Assembly: GCF_007096885.1 (NCBI RefSeq)
Contig: NZ_VJNO01000008.1
Coordinates: 151,920-215,919, forward strand
DNA from: Streptomyces sp. 130
Lineage (GTDB): Bacteria > Actinomycetota > Actinomycetes > Streptomycetales > Streptomycetaceae
Reading direction: 5' to 3'
DNA: 64,000 bases
The notes beneath the pieces are model-generated. The model made no database searches and was not told where the DNA came from. It saw only the letters and a program-made list of their open reading frames with translations. Every line of letters begins with the position of its first letter. Position 1 is the first letter of the stretch. Below are positions 8,953 to 17,740 of this stretch, one piece after another. Made by a program: the position numbers and the translations under genes.

Positions 8953-9159
8953 ATGATCAAGGTCGTACGGGGCAACCCGACCCCGGAGGAACTGGCCGCC
9001 GCGCTCGCGGTCGTCCGGGCGCGTGCCGCCGCGGTGTCAGCGGCGGGCTCCAACACCCCGGAACCACCGGCCGGCTGGTCCCACCCGAGCCGGCTGGCCC
9101 GGCGCGGCCGCCACCTGCCGGGCCCGCGCGCCTGGGCCCGTACGTACTGGCCCGGATAA
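8953..9159 (+). CDS. accE: Acyl-CoA carboxylase epsilon subunit
   Basis: A 68-aa protein starting MIKVVRGNPTPEELAAALAVV, the typical opening of the small epsilon subunit found only in actinomycete acyl-CoA carboxylases. Epsilon binds the alpha and beta subunits and raises activity of the complex. The C-terminus (WARTYWPG) is rich in Arg/Trp as in homologues. It lies 14 nt after pccB and is surely cotranscribed. Confidence 0.9.
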   Translation: MIKVVRGNPTPEELAAALAVVRARAAAVSAAGSNTPEPPAGWSHPSRLARRGRHLPGPRAWARTYWPG

Positions 9160-9184
9160 CCGCCGGCGACGCGTGGGGCGGCGG

Positions 9185-9202
9185 CTGAGTACGCGTACTC
9201 AG
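9185..9202. promoter_or_regulatory. Perfect 18-bp palindrome
   Basis: CTGAGTACGCGTACTCAG is a perfect inverted repeat in the 77-nt gap between accE and the next small gene. It lies about 35 nt upstream of that gene's start, so it could be an operator or a short hairpin ending the pccB-accE transcript. No T-rich tail follows, which favours a protein-binding site. Confidence 0.5.
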
Positions 9203-9236
9203 GCGCCGCCCGAGGCCTGAGCAGCAGGATCGGATC

Positions 9237-9365
9237 ATGCTCTGGTCCGACCCCGAGAACAAGCCCCCCGAGGAACTCCGCGACGCGGAGACGATGATGC
9301 GCCGGGCGGGACTGGTCCTGGCCCTGGCGATGGTCGTCGCGATGTTCGTCCTGGGCACCCGCTGA
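9237..9365 (+). CDS. 42-aa single-pass membrane protein
   Basis: A short ORF from ATG at 9237 to TGA at 9363. It begins with an acidic soluble part ([18 protein letters not shown]) and ends in one hydrophobic helix (residues about 25-40) closing with GTR. A GCAGGA ribosome-binding site precedes it. Position between accE and maf and its clear polar/membrane split suggest a genuine conserved small protein, possibly of the pccB cluster, but I know no function for it. Confidence 0.6.
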   Translation: MLWSDPENKPPEELRDAETMMRRAGLVLALAMVVAMFVLGTR

Positions 9366-9374
9366 GCCGTTCCC

Positions 9375-9421
9375 GGCCCCACCGGCGACCGAGGAGCGGC
9401 GGGCCGGGGGCGGCGCCCCCG
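9375..9421 (+). repeat. Dispersed Streptomyces 3'-end repeat, copy A
   Basis: CACCGGCGACCGAGGAGCGG followed by a GGGGGCGGCGCCCCC hairpin (9406-9420). The same two-part element occurs at 13377 and, inverted, at 17665. The hairpin follows a stop codon closely and may terminate transcription of the small membrane protein gene. Confidence 0.7.
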
Positions 9422-9450
9422 AAACGCCCCGCGTCCGTACGATGGCGCCC

Positions 9451-10053
9451 ATGACCGCACCCCGACGCCTCGTCCTCGCCTCCGCCTCGCCCGCCCGCCT
9501 CGGCCTCCTCCGCCAGGCCGGCCTCGCCCCGGAGGTCATCGTCAGCGGCGTCGACGAGGACGCCCTCACCGCCCCCACCCCCGCCGAACTCGCCCTCGTC
9601 CTCGCCGAGGCCAAGGCGGCCGTCGTCGCCGCGCTCCCCGAGGCCGCCGGCGCCCTGGTCATCGGCTGCGACTCGGTGCTGGAGCTCGACGGACAGGCGC
9701 TCGGCAAGCCGGCCGACGCCGAGGAGGCCACCGCCCGCTGGAAGTCGATGCGCGGCCGGACCGGCATCCTGCGGACCGGGCACAGCCTGACGGACACCAC
9801 GACCGGCCGCACGGTCTCGCGGACGGCGTCCACCACGGTGCGCTTCGGGGAGCCCACGGACGCCGAGGTCGCCGCCTACGTGGCCTCCGGCGAACCGCTG
9901 CACGTGGCGGGGGCCTTCACCCTGGACGGGCGCTCGGCACCGTTCGTGGAATCCATCGAGGGCGACCCGGGCAACGTCATCGGGCTCTCGCTGCCGCTGC
10001 TGCGCCGCCTGCTGGGCGAGCTGGGGATCGCGATCACCGACCTCTGGGCCTGA
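9451..10053 (+). CDS. maf: Maf-like nucleoside triphosphate pyrophosphatase
   Basis: A 200-aa Maf/Ham1-superfamily protein that hydrolyses non-canonical or specific nucleoside triphosphates to the monophosphate. [17 protein letters not shown] is the N-terminal signature, VSGVDEDA and [10 protein letters not shown] follow, and [18 protein letters not shown] closes the fold. No ribosome-binding site is obvious before either ATG (9442 or 9451); I chose 9451 because [11 protein letters not shown] fits the family N-terminus. It lies in the carboxylase cluster as in other streptomycetes. Confidence 0.9.
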   Translation: MTAPRRLVLASASPARLGLLRQAGLAPEVIVSGVDEDALTAPTPAELALVLAEAKAAVVAALPEAAGALVIGCDSVLELDGQALGKPADAEEATARWKSMRGRTGILRTGHSLTDTTTGRTVSRTASTTVRFGEPTDAEVAAYVASGEPLHVAGAFTLDGRSAPFVESIEGDPGNVIGLSLPLLRRLLGELGIAITDLWA

Positions 10054-10060
10054 GGAGGGG

Positions 10061-10519
10061 TCAAGCCGGCGCGGGCGCGGCCGGCTGCTCGGGCTCGGGC
10101 CGCGGCTCGGCCCGGGCCGGCTCGGGTCCGTACGCCACCAGGGCGAACACGATCAGGCCGAGCGCCACCATCATCCAGGCGAACGCCGCCCAGCCGACGA
10201 GGCCGACCGTCAGCGCGCCGAGCACGCCGTGGACGACCGCGCAGCAGACCAGCACGATCCGGGCGACGCGCCCCGGAGCGCGGTCGCGGGCGCCCGCCGG
10301 CACGAGGAGCACGGCGCACAGCAGCAGGAAGGCCCCGAAGACCCCGCCGAGCACCCAGGTGCCCCTGGACATCACCTCGGGGTCCGTTCCGGCGAGGGAC
10401 ATCTCCTGGTTCCGCACGACCGTGCCCAGGACCACGTTGACGACCACGACGCCCACGGCCTCCGCGGCCAGCACGAGCGCGGCCAAGAAGGCCACCAGCC
10501 TGCGCACCACGACGCTCAC
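10061..10519 (-). CDS. Four-helix integral membrane protein
   Basis: A 152-aa protein of unknown function with a GTG start. Four hydrophobic segments are seen at about residues 7-32, 53-73, 87-105 and 108-128, followed by a Pro/Glu/Ala-rich cytosolic tail (PEPARAEPRPEPEQPAAPAPA region). A polar loop between helices 1 and 2 contains VRNQEMSLAGTDPEVMSRG. It converges on maf with 7 nt between the stops. No family is recognised. Confidence 0.75.
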   Translation of the reverse strand: MSVVVRRLVAFLAALVLAAEAVGVVVVNVVLGTVVRNQEMSLAGTDPEVMSRGTWVLGGVFGAFLLLCAVLLVPAGARDRAPGRVARIVLVCCAVVHGVLGALTVGLVGWAAFAWMMVALGLIVFALVAYGPEPARAEPRPEPEQPAAPAPA

Positions 10520-10891
10520 CCCCTGTTACCAGCAGTACGTGCGACAGCGCGGACCCTACTAACGAGTAATGGCCACGACAAGAGCCATGCGCAACCCGGA
10601 CCGGCCCCTACCTCTCCGGGCTTTCGTGGGTCGGGCAAAGAATTCCCCACCCCTTAGTGGAAACCCCACAAAGAATTGCGGCAGGTCGCTGCCCGTGCCG
10701 ATAGAGACCTGGGCCACACCCGGTCGCTACTGTGCGGTTTCAGTACCCGGCGTACCGTGGTGCCACAAGGGATTCAGCGACTCGAGCACACTTCGAATCA
10801 CACTCCGTGTGGGCAAGCTCACCATTGGGGACGGGTCGTAGGACCGTGTCGGTAGTCCCTAAACTCAGCTTGTTTCAAGGAGGGAGCCATC
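10520..10891. other. Divergent regulatory region upstream of accA2
   Basis: This 372-nt gap separates the membrane protein and accA2 and holds both promoters. A TACT-aacg-AGTA dyad is at 10555-10566. A TAAACT hexamer at 10860-10865 could serve as the accA2 -10 box, and the AAGGAGG ribosome-binding site is at 10877-10883, 8 nt before the GTG. I see no gene here. Confidence 0.5.
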
Positions 10892-12646
10892 GTGCGCAAG
10901 GTGCTCATCGCCAACCGTGGCGAAATCGCTGTCCGTGTTGCCCGGGCCTGCCGGGACGCGGGTATCGGGAGCGTGGCCGTCTACGCCGATCCGGACCGTG
11001 ACGCTCTGCACGTCCGCGCGGCCGATGAGGCGTTCGCTCTGGGCGGTGACACCCCGGCGGCCAGCTACCTGGACATCGCCAAGGTGCTGCAGGCGGCCAA
11101 GGACTCCGGGGCGGACGCGGTCCACCCGGGTTACGGCTTCCTCTCGGAGAACGCCGAGTTCGCCCAGGCCGTGCTGGACGCGGGTCTGACGTGGATCGGC
11201 CCGCCGCCGCACGCGATCCGGGACCTCGGTGACAAGGTCGCCGCCCGCCACATCGCGCAGCGCGCCGGCGCCCCGCTGGTCGCGGGCACCCCGGACCCGG
11301 TCTCGGGTTCCGAGGAGGTCGTGGCGTTCGCCGAGGAGCACGGCCTGCCGATCGCCATCAAGGCCGCCTTCGGCGGTGGCGGCCGGGGTCTGAAGGTGGC
11401 GCGGACGCTGGAGGAGATCCCGGAGCTGTACGACTCCGCCGTGCGCGAGGCGGTCGCCGCGTTCGGGCGCGGGGAGTGCTTCGTGGAGCGCTACCTCGAC
11501 AAGCCGCGGCACGTGGAGACCCAGTGCCTGGCCGACACCCACGGCAACGTGGTCGTCGTCTCGACCCGGGACTGCTCGCTGCAGCGCCGCCACCAGAAGC
11601 TCGTGGAGGAGGCCCCGGCCCCCTTCCTGTCCGACGCGCAGAACGCCGAGCTGTACGCGGCGTCCAAGGCGATCCTGAAGGAGGCCGGCTACGTCGGCGC
11701 CGGCACGGTCGAGTTCCTGGTCGGCATGGACGGCACGATCTCCTTCCTGGAGGTCAACACGCGCCTGCAGGTGGAGCACCCGGTGACCGAGGAGGTCTCC
11801 GGCATCGACCTGGTCCGCGAGATGTTCCGGATCGCCGACGGGGAGGAGCTGGGCTACGACGACCCCGCCTCGCGCGGTCACTCCTTCGAGTTCCGGATCA
11901 ACGGCGAGGACCCGGGCCGCGGCTTCCTCCCGGCGCCCGGCACCGTCACCCGGTTCGAGGCGCCGAGCGGTCCGGGCGTGCGGCTGGACGCGGGCGTGGA
12001 GTCCGGCTCGGTCATCGGCCCCGCCTGGGACTCGCTGCTCGCCAAGCTCATCGTGACCGGCGCGACGCGGGAACAGGCCCTCCAGCGCGCGGCCCGCGCC
12101 CTGGCCGAGTTCCGGGTCGAGGGCATGGCGACCGCCATCCCGTTCCACCGTGCGGTGGTGGCGGACCCGGCGTTCACCGCCGACCCGTTCCGCGTCCACA
12201 CCCGCTGGATCGAGACGGAGTTCGTCAACGAGATCAAGCCGTTCGCCGCGCCCGCCGAGGCGGAGGCCGACGAGGAGTCGGGCCGCGAGACGGTGGTCGT
12301 GGAGGTCGGCGGCAAGCGCCTGGAGGTCTCGCTGCCCTCCTCGCTCGGCATGAGCCTGGCCCGTACCGGCCTCGCGGCGGGCGCCAAGCCCAAGCGCCGC
12401 GCGGCGAAGAAGTCCGGCTCGGCCGTCTCCGGCGACACCCTCGCCTCCCCGATGCAGGGCACGATCGTGAAGATCGCCGTGGAGGAGGGCCAGGAGGTCA
12501 AGGAAGGCGACCTGATCGTCGTCCTGGAGGCCATGAAGATGGAGCAGCCGCTGAACGCGCACCGCTCCGGCACGGTCAAGGGTCTGGCCGCCGAGGTCGG
12601 CAGCTCGATCTCCTCGGGCGCCGTCATCTGCGAGATCAAGGACTGA
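10892..12646 (+). CDS. accA2: Acyl-CoA carboxylase alpha subunit (biotin carboxylase plus BCCP)
   Basis: A 584-aa biotinylated subunit that carboxylates its own biotin using ATP and bicarbonate and delivers the carboxyl group to PccB or AccB. The biotin carboxylase domain fills residues 1-450 ([31 protein letters not shown], the Gly-rich [12 protein letters not shown] loop, [14 protein letters not shown]). A linker rich in Glu, Ala and Lys follows, then the C-terminal carrier domain with the biotinylation site EAMKMEQ near residue 550. The GTG start has a strong AAGGAGG. The beta and epsilon subunits are 2 kb upstream on the same strand. Confidence 0.95.
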   Translation: MRKVLIANRGEIAVRVARACRDAGIGSVAVYADPDRDALHVRAADEAFALGGDTPAASYLDIAKVLQAAKDSGADAVHPGYGFLSENAEFAQAVLDAGLTWIGPPPHAIRDLGDKVAARHIAQRAGAPLVAGTPDPVSGSEEVVAFAEEHGLPIAIKAAFGGGGRGLKVARTLEEIPELYDSAVREAVAAFGRGECFVERYLDKPRHVETQCLADTHGNVVVVSTRDCSLQRRHQKLVEEAPAPFLSDAQNAELYAASKAILKEAGYVGAGTVEFLVGMDGTISFLEVNTRLQVEHPVTEEVSGIDLVREMFRIADGEELGYDDPASRGHSFEFRINGEDPGRGFLPAPGTVTRFEAPSGPGVRLDAGVESGSVIGPAWDSLLAKLIVTGATREQALQRAARALAEFRVEGMATAIPFHRAVVADPAFTADPFRVHTRWIETEFVNEIKPFAAPAEAEADEESGRETVVVEVGGKRLEVSLPSSLGMSLARTGLAAGAKPKRRAAKKSGSAVSGDTLASPMQGTIVKIAVEEGQEVKEGDLIVVLEAMKMEQPLNAHRSGTVKGLAAEVGSSISSGAVICEIKD

Positions 12647-12660
12647 CCCCGCCTCTTCGC

Positions 12661-12706
12661 CGCCGGTGCCCCGGTCATGTCGTCGGACGTGACCGGGGCA
12701 CCGGCG
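12661..12706 (+). terminator. accA2 terminator hairpin
   Basis: Perfect 17-bp arms (CGCCGGTGCCCCGGTCA and its complement) separated by 12 nt, beginning 14 nt after the accA2 stop codon. Confidence 0.8.
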
Positions 12707-12774
12707 CATTCGGGGGACGGCGGCCACCCGCGCGATGGCATCCTGGAGACCGGGGAGACAGGAGGGACCGCACG

Positions 12775-13395
12775 ATGGCGACGAGCCAGGCAGGGGCACC
12801 GGCCCGGCCCATGCGTGCCGACGCGCGCCGCAACTACGGCCGGCTGCTGGCGGAAGCCCGTGCCGCCTTCGCGGAACACGGCACCGACGCGTCCCTGGAG
12901 GACGTCGCCCGGCGCGCGGGGGTGGGCATCGGCACGCTGTACCGGCACTTCCCGAGCCGGCACGCGCTGATGAGCGCGGTCTTCCAGGAGGCGGTGACCG
13001 CCCTGATCACCCGCTCCCGCGAACTGGCCGGCTCGGACCGGCCGTGCGCCGCGCTGGTGGAGTGGCTGGGCGCGATCGTCACCCACGCGGGCGAGTACCG
13101 CGGTGTGGCCCAGGCCCTCATGTCCACCTGCCGCGACGAGACTTCGGCCCTGGCCCGCTGCAACACCCCGCTGCGCGAGGCGGGTTCGACGCTCCTGGAC
13201 CGCGCCCAGTCGTCGGGGGCGGTGCGGCCGGACGTCTCCATAGACGACCTGATGCAATTGACGAACGCGATCGCCCTGGCGGCGGAGCAGTCCCCGGACG
13301 ACCCGGGACTCGCCGCCCGCCTGCTGAGACTGACGCTACGGGGCCTGGCGAACTCAAGCCCCACCGATGGCGGATCAAGCCCCTCCGGCGATTGA
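12775..13395 (+). CDS. TetR-family transcriptional regulator
   Basis: A 206-aa repressor-type protein. The N-terminal helix-turn-helix reads SLEDVARRAGVGIGTLYRHFPSRHALMSAVF, the standard TetR signature, and the rest forms a helical ligand-binding domain of the SbtR-like kind. A GGAGGGA ribosome-binding site is 8 nt before the ATG. Its last 13 residues (SSPTDGGSSPSGD) are unlike the family and are encoded by the dispersed repeat at 13377, whose TGA supplies the stop codon, so the original C-terminus may have been overwritten. Ligand and targets are unknown; the carboxylase and enoyl-CoA hydratase genes nearby are possible targets. Confidence 0.88.
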   Translation: MATSQAGAPARPMRADARRNYGRLLAEARAAFAEHGTDASLEDVARRAGVGIGTLYRHFPSRHALMSAVFQEAVTALITRSRELAGSDRPCAALVEWLGAIVTHAGEYRGVAQALMSTCRDETSALARCNTPLREAGSTLLDRAQSSGAVRPDVSIDDLMQLTNAIALAAEQSPDDPGLAARLLRLTLRGLANSSPTDGGSSPSGD

Positions 13396-13425
13396 GGAGC
13401 GGCGGTCCGTGGCGACAGCGCCCCC
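13377..13425 (+). repeat. Dispersed Streptomyces 3'-end repeat, copy B
   Basis: Contains CCCTCCGGCGATTGAGGAGC and a degraded hairpin partner ending GCGCCCCCG. It overlaps the 3' end of the TetR gene and donates its stop codon. A partial upstream duplicate (AAGCCCCACCGATGGCGG, 13355-13372) precedes it. Confidence 0.7.
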
Positions 13426-13428
13426 GGG

Positions 13429-14388
13429 CTACCGCCGCCGCAGATCCGCCACCCGCGCCCGCTCCCGGTCACCGGCCCCCGGCTCCCCGAGCGCCCGCAA
13501 CCCCTGCCCCTGCCCCTGCGTACGCCGCTGCCCGGGCAGCGGCATCTCGCGCCGGGCGGGCCGCCCGCCCGCGCCCGGGTCCGCGGCCGACGAGGCCGCG
13601 GACGTCCCGCCTCCCGCGACAGCGATCCGTACGCCCTGGTCCGCCAGCGCCTGCAGCTCCGCCGCCGACCGGTCGTCATGCGCGGCGGGCTCGTCGGTCA
13701 CCAGATGGGTGATGAGGTCCGTCGGCACGGTCTGGAACATGGTGTCGGAGCCGAGCTTCGTGTGGTCCGCGAGGACCACCACCTCCGCCGCGGCCTGCAC
13801 CAGCGCCCGGTCCACGCTCGCGGAGAGCATGTTGGACGTGGAGAGCCCGCGCTCGGCGGTGAGCCCGCTCCCGGACAGGAACGCGCGGGAGACCCGCAGC
13901 CCCTGGAGGGACTGCTCGGCCCCACTGCCCACGAGGGCGTAGTTGGAGCCGCGGAGGGTGCCCCCGGTCATCACCACCTCCACCCGGTTGGCATGGGCCA
14001 GCGCCTGGGCGACGAGCAGGGAGTTGGTGACGACGGTCAGGCCGGGGACGCGCGCGAGCCGGCGGGCCAGCTCCTGCGTGGTCGTACCGGCACCGACGAC
14101 GATGGCCTCGCCCTCTTCGACCAGGCCGGCGGCCAGGTCGGCGATGGCCGTCTTCTCCGCGGTGGCGAGATGGGATTTCTGCGGAAAGCCGGACTCCCGC
14201 GTGAAACCGCCCGGCAAGACCGCACCGCCGTGCCGGCGGTCGAGGAGTCCTTCTGCCTCCAGCGCCCGCACGTCCCGCCGTACGGTCACTTCGGAGGTCT
14301 GGACGACGCGGGCGAGCTCACGGAGCGATACCGCCCCGTTGGCGCGCACCATTTCGAGGATCAACTGACGACGTTCTGCAGCGAACAC
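13429..14388 (-). CDS. DeoR-family transcriptional regulator
   Basis: A 319-aa regulator. The N-terminal winged helix (ERRQLILEMVRANGAVSLRELA, then SEVTVRRDVRALEAEGLLDRRHGGAV) is the DeoR signature, and the C-terminal sugar-phosphate sensor domain shows VGAGTTTQELAR, TNSLLVAQAL and GGTLRGSNYALVG. Such proteins usually sense phosphorylated sugars or nucleoside-derived pentose phosphates. The final 50 residues form a Gly/Arg/Gln-rich tail that is not part of the domain. It stands 2.4 kb from punA, so it is one candidate for the reader of the CTACGCGCGTAG sites, but nothing in the sequence proves that. Confidence 0.88.
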   Translation of the reverse strand: MFAAERRQLILEMVRANGAVSLRELARVVQTSEVTVRRDVRALEAEGLLDRRHGGAVLPGGFTRESGFPQKSHLATAEKTAIADLAAGLVEEGEAIVVGAGTTTQELARRLARVPGLTVVTNSLLVAQALAHANRVEVVMTGGTLRGSNYALVGSGAEQSLQGLRVSRAFLSGSGLTAERGLSTSNMLSASVDRALVQAAAEVVVLADHTKLGSDTMFQTVPTDLITHLVTDEPAAHDDRSAAELQALADQGVRIAVAGGGTSAASSAADPGAGGRPARREMPLPGQRRTQGQGQGLRALGEPGAGDRERARVADLRRR

Positions 14389-14585
14389 GAAACTGACAGT
14401 AACGTGACCGCGCGAGACTTTTCAGCAGTTTGCGCCGAATTGCAGAAGTTGCATATACAGCCGGTCACCAAGTGGTATAGGAGGCCGCCTTGTTGTCGCC
14501 TCCTGATCGAACGCCGTCGCGGGACGCCCGACTTGGCGGGAGTTGCCGGGGATTGCCGGGCAGCGGGCCCGGGTCCCCGGCCCCG

Positions 14586-16025
14586 TCACGCCTCGCCCGT
14601 GCGCTTACGGCTGTGCAACTGGCGGGCCACTTCGGCGATCGATCCCGACAGGGACGGGTACACAGTGAAGGCGTTTGCGATCTGCTCGACCGTCAGATTG
14701 TTGTCGACGGCGATCGAGATCGGGTGGATCAGCTCGCTGGCCCGGGGGGCGACGACGCAGCCGCCGACCACGATGCCGGTGCCGGGGCGGCAGAAGATCT
14801 TGACGAAGCCGTCCCGGATGCCCTGCATCTTGGCGCGCGGATTGCGCAGCAGCGGCAGCTTGACGACCAGCGCCTCGATCTTGCCCGCGTCGACGTCCGC
14901 CTGGGTGTAACCGACGGTGGCGATCTCCGGGTCGGTGAAGACGTTGGAGGACACCGTCTTGAGGTCCAGCGGGGCCACCGCGTCGCCGAGGAAGTGGTAC
15001 ATCGCGATGCGGCCCTGCATGGCGGCGACGGAGGCGAGCGCGAAGACGCCGGTGACGTCGCCGGCCGCGTAGACGCCGGGTGCGCTGGTGCGGGAGACCT
15101 TGTCGGTCCAGACGTGCCCGGAGTCCTTGAGCCGGACGCCGGCCTCCTCCAGCCCCATGCCCGCGGTGTTCGGGATGGCGCCGACGGCCATCAGGCAGTG
15201 CGTGCCGGAGATGACCCGGCCGTCGGCGAGGGTCACCTCGACCCGGTCGCCGACGCGCTTGGCGGACTGGGCGCGGGAGCGGGCCATGACGTTCATGCCG
15301 CGCCGCCGGAACACGTCCTCCAGGACGGCCGCCGCGTCGGGGTCCTCGCCGGGCAGCACCCGGTCGCGGGAGGAGACGAGCGTGACGCGCGAGCCGAGGG
15401 CCTGGTAGGCGCCGGCGAACTCGGCGCCGGTCACACCGGAGCCGACGACGATGAGCTCCTGGGGCAGCTCGTCGAGGTCGTAGACCTGGGTCCAGTTCAG
15501 GATGCGCTCGCCGTCCGGCTGCGCGTCCGGGATCTCCCGGGGGTGGCCACCGGTCGCTATCAGCACGGCGTCCGCGGTGAGCGTCTCCTCCGTGCCGTCG
15601 GCGGCCGTGACGACCACCTGGCGGGAGCCGTCGGCGGCCTGGAGGCCCTCCAGACGGCCGCGTCCGCGCATGACGCGGGCGCCGGCGCGGGTGACGGAGG
15701 CGGTGATGTCGTGGGACTGCGCGAGCGCCAGGCGCTTGACGCGGCGGTTGACCTTCCCCAGATCGACGCCGACCACACGCGCGGCCTGCTCCAGGTGCGG
15801 GGTGTCGTCCGCGACGATGATGCCCAGCTCCTCGTAGGAGGAGTCGAAGGTGGTCATCACCTCGGCCGTCGCGATCAGGGTCTTCGAGGGCACGCAGTCG
15901 GTGAGGACGGACGCGCCGCCGAGGCCGTCACAGTCGACGACGGTCACCTCCGCGCCGAGCTGGGCGCCCACCAGGGCCGCCTCGTACCCGCCGGGTCCGC
16001 CGCCGATGATCACGATCCGGGTCAC
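14586..16025 (-). CDS. lpdA: NAD(P)H-quinone reductase of the LpdA type
   Basis: A 479-aa flavoprotein disulfide reductase family member. The FAD-binding motif GGGPGGYEAA starts at residue 7, a second nucleotide-binding motif GSGVTGAEFA near 180, and the FAD motif AAGDVTG near 310. The redox-active pair of true lipoamide dehydrogenases is incomplete: the segment is ASVLTDCVPSKT, with only one cysteine, as in M. tuberculosis LpdA (Rv3303c), which reduces quinones. I therefore do not call it dihydrolipoamide dehydrogenase. The GTG at 16025 (MTRIVIIGGG) with AGGCGG upstream is preferred to an upstream ATG. Confidence 0.88.
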   Translation of the reverse strand: MTRIVIIGGGPGGYEAALVGAQLGAEVTVVDCDGLGGASVLTDCVPSKTLIATAEVMTTFDSSYEELGIIVADDTPHLEQAARVVGVDLGKVNRRVKRLALAQSHDITASVTRAGARVMRGRGRLEGLQAADGSRQVVVTAADGTEETLTADAVLIATGGHPREIPDAQPDGERILNWTQVYDLDELPQELIVVGSGVTGAEFAGAYQALGSRVTLVSSRDRVLPGEDPDAAAVLEDVFRRRGMNVMARSRAQSAKRVGDRVEVTLADGRVISGTHCLMAVGAIPNTAGMGLEEAGVRLKDSGHVWTDKVSRTSAPGVYAAGDVTGVFALASVAAMQGRIAMYHFLGDAVAPLDLKTVSSNVFTDPEIATVGYTQADVDAGKIEALVVKLPLLRNPRAKMQGIRDGFVKIFCRPGTGIVVGGCVVAPRASELIHPISIAVDNNLTVEQIANAFTVYPSLSGSIAEVARQLHSRKRTGEA

Positions 16026-16286
16026 GAAAAGTCCGCCTCGCGTTTCTCGTCCCACGGCCGTCTGCTGCCCCGGCCGGGGTCCGGGGGATCGCCCCGGGGG
16101 AATGCAGTACGTACTTCATTGTCCCGCACGCGCCAAGGTGATTCTCCCCGGGGCCCTCCATACGTGCGCCGGGGCGCACGGCGCACGGGTGCGGCGGACG
16201 CGTCCGCCCCGGTTCGCGCCTCCCCTCGGGGGGCGTTCCCCGCAGGAACCGGCGTGCCCGCCGCCACCTCCCGTACCCTCGATCCC

Positions 16287-16724
16287 ATGTCGCTCTACGC
16301 CGCGTACGCCGGCAACCTCGACGCGCGGCTGATGACGCGCCGCGCCCCGCACTCTCCGCTGCGCGGCACCGGCTGGCTGAACGGCTGGCGGCTGACCTTC
16401 GGCGGCGAGCAGATGGGCTGGGAGGGCGCGCTGGCCACCGTGGTGGAGGCGCCCCGCTCGCAGGTGTTCGTCGCCCTGTACGACCTGGCGCCCATGGACG
16501 AGGACTCCATGGACCGCTGGGAGGGCGTCGGCCTCGACATCTACCGGCGCATGCGCATCCGGGTGCACACGCTGGACGGCGAGGAGCCGGCCTGGATCTA
16601 TGTGCTCAACGGTTACGAGGGCGGCCTGCCGTCCGCCCGTTATCTGGGCGAGATCGCGGACGCGGCCGAATCGGCGGGCGCGCCGCACGACTACGTGATG
16701 GAACTGCGCAAGCGACCCTGCTGA
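16287..16724 (+). CDS. Gamma-glutamylcyclotransferase-like protein
   Basis: A 145-aa protein of the GGCT/AIG2 fold. MSLYAAYAGNLDARLM matches the YGSN-like substrate loop with Asn retained, and DEDSMDRWEGVGLDIYRR contains the acidic residue region expected for catalysis. It may release 5-oxoproline from gamma-glutamyl peptides, but the family also includes other small hydrolases. The ATG at 16287 is the only sensible start. It stands alone between lpdA and punA. Confidence 0.75.
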   Translation: MSLYAAYAGNLDARLMTRRAPHSPLRGTGWLNGWRLTFGGEQMGWEGALATVVEAPRSQVFVALYDLAPMDEDSMDRWEGVGLDIYRRMRIRVHTLDGEEPAWIYVLNGYEGGLPSARYLGEIADAAESAGAPHDYVMELRKRPC

Positions 16725-16795
16725 CGGGCCGCCCCGTCGCCGGTCCGATTGTCGGAAGACACAAACGAATCCCGCAAGACTCTGTGCGGGGGGAT

Positions 16796-16807
16796 CTACG
16801 CGCGTAG
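16796..16807. promoter_or_regulatory. Nucleoside-regulon palindrome, punA site
   Basis: A perfect CTACGCGCGTAG lies 25 nt upstream of the punA GTG. A TACGCT -10-like hexamer (16820-16825) follows, with only 7 nt from it to the GTG, so the transcript is probably leaderless and the palindrome sits in the -35/-10 region where a repressor would block polymerase. Identical copies precede deoC and add. Confidence 0.75.
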
Positions 16808-16832
16808 GGATTCAGCGGTTACGCTCATCCGC

Positions 16833-17657
16833 GTGAACGCATCAGTTATTCCGGACCACATCCAGGGCGACCCGTACGCCGCCGCCGCCGACGCCGCCGC
16901 CCGCCTGCGCGAGCTGACCGGTGCCGAGACTCACGACGTCGCCCTCGTGATGGGCTCCGGCTGGGCGCCGGCCGCTGCCGCGCTCGGCGTTCCGGCGGCC
17001 GAGTTCCCCGTGACCGCCCTGCCCGGCTTCCCCGCGCCCGCCGTCGAGGGCCACGGCGGCACGATCCGCTCGCACGTGATCGGCGACAAGCGCGCCCTGG
17101 TGTTCCTTGGCCGCACGCACTACTACGAGGGCCGGGGCGTCGCCGCCGTCGCGCACGGGGTCCGCACGGCGGTCGCCGCGGGGTGCCGGACGGTCGTCCT
17201 GACGAACGGCTGCGGCGGCCTGCGCGAGGGCATGCGCCCCGGCCAGCCGGTCCTGATCAGCGACCACATCAACCTGACGGCGGCGTCGCCGATCGTCGGC
17301 GCGAACTTCGTGGACCTGACCGACCTGTACTCGCCGCGCCTGCGCGCGCTGTGCAAGGAGGTGGACGCGACGCTCGAAGAGGGCGTCTACGTGCAGTTCC
17401 CCGGCCCGCACTACGAGACCCCGGCCGAGATCGGCATGGTCCGCGTGATGGGCGGCGACCTGGTCGGCATGTCCACGGTCCTGGAGGCGATCGCGGCCCG
17501 CGAGGCGGGTGCCGAGGTCCTCGGCATCTCCCTGGTGACGAACCTGGCGGCGGGGCTGAGCGGGGAGCCGCTGAACCACGAGGAGGTCCTTCAGGCGGGG
17601 CGCGATTCCGCGACGCGGATGGGGTCCCTGCTGGCCCGGGTGCTGGACCGGATCTGA
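16833..17657 (+). CDS. punA: Purine nucleoside phosphorylase
   Basis: A 274-aa trimeric-type phosphorylase that splits inosine, guanosine and their deoxy forms into base and (deoxy)ribose 1-phosphate. [12 protein letters not shown], the GHGGTIRSH and [10 protein letters not shown] phosphate-site motifs, [16 protein letters not shown] and the purine-site segment [12 protein letters not shown] are all visible. The GTG start at 16833 appears leaderless. The phosphohexomutase that follows could interconvert the pentose 1-phosphate or hexose phosphates, and deoC, add and deoA elsewhere in the window share its operator. Confidence 0.93.
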   Translation: MNASVIPDHIQGDPYAAAADAAARLRELTGAETHDVALVMGSGWAPAAAALGVPAAEFPVTALPGFPAPAVEGHGGTIRSHVIGDKRALVFLGRTHYYEGRGVAAVAHGVRTAVAAGCRTVVLTNGCGGLREGMRPGQPVLISDHINLTAASPIVGANFVDLTDLYSPRLRALCKEVDATLEEGVYVQFPGPHYETPAEIGMVRVMGGDLVGMSTVLEAIAAREAGAEVLGISLVTNLAAGLSGEPLNHEEVLQAGRDSATRMGSLLARVLDRI

Positions 17658-17664
17658 GGTTGTC

Positions 17665-17713
17665 CTGGGGGCGCCGCCCCCAGACCCCCGCTCCTCGATC
17701 GCCGGAGGGGCTT
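17665..17713 (-). repeat. Dispersed Streptomyces 3'-end repeat, copy C, with terminator hairpin
   Basis: On the minus strand this reads AAGCCCCTCCGGCGATCGAG, then AGCGGGGG and a CTGGGGGCGGCGCCCCCAG hairpin. It starts 8 nt after the punA stop codon and probably acts as a terminator between punA and the mutase. Confidence 0.75.
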
Positions 17714-17740
17714 ACAGGTAGCGCACACGAAAGGCACCCC

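Noticed and set aside
14586..16025. Dihydrolipoamide dehydrogenase
   Set aside because: The CxxxxC redox pair is incomplete (TDCVPSKT with one Cys), which matches the LpdA quinone-reductase branch instead.
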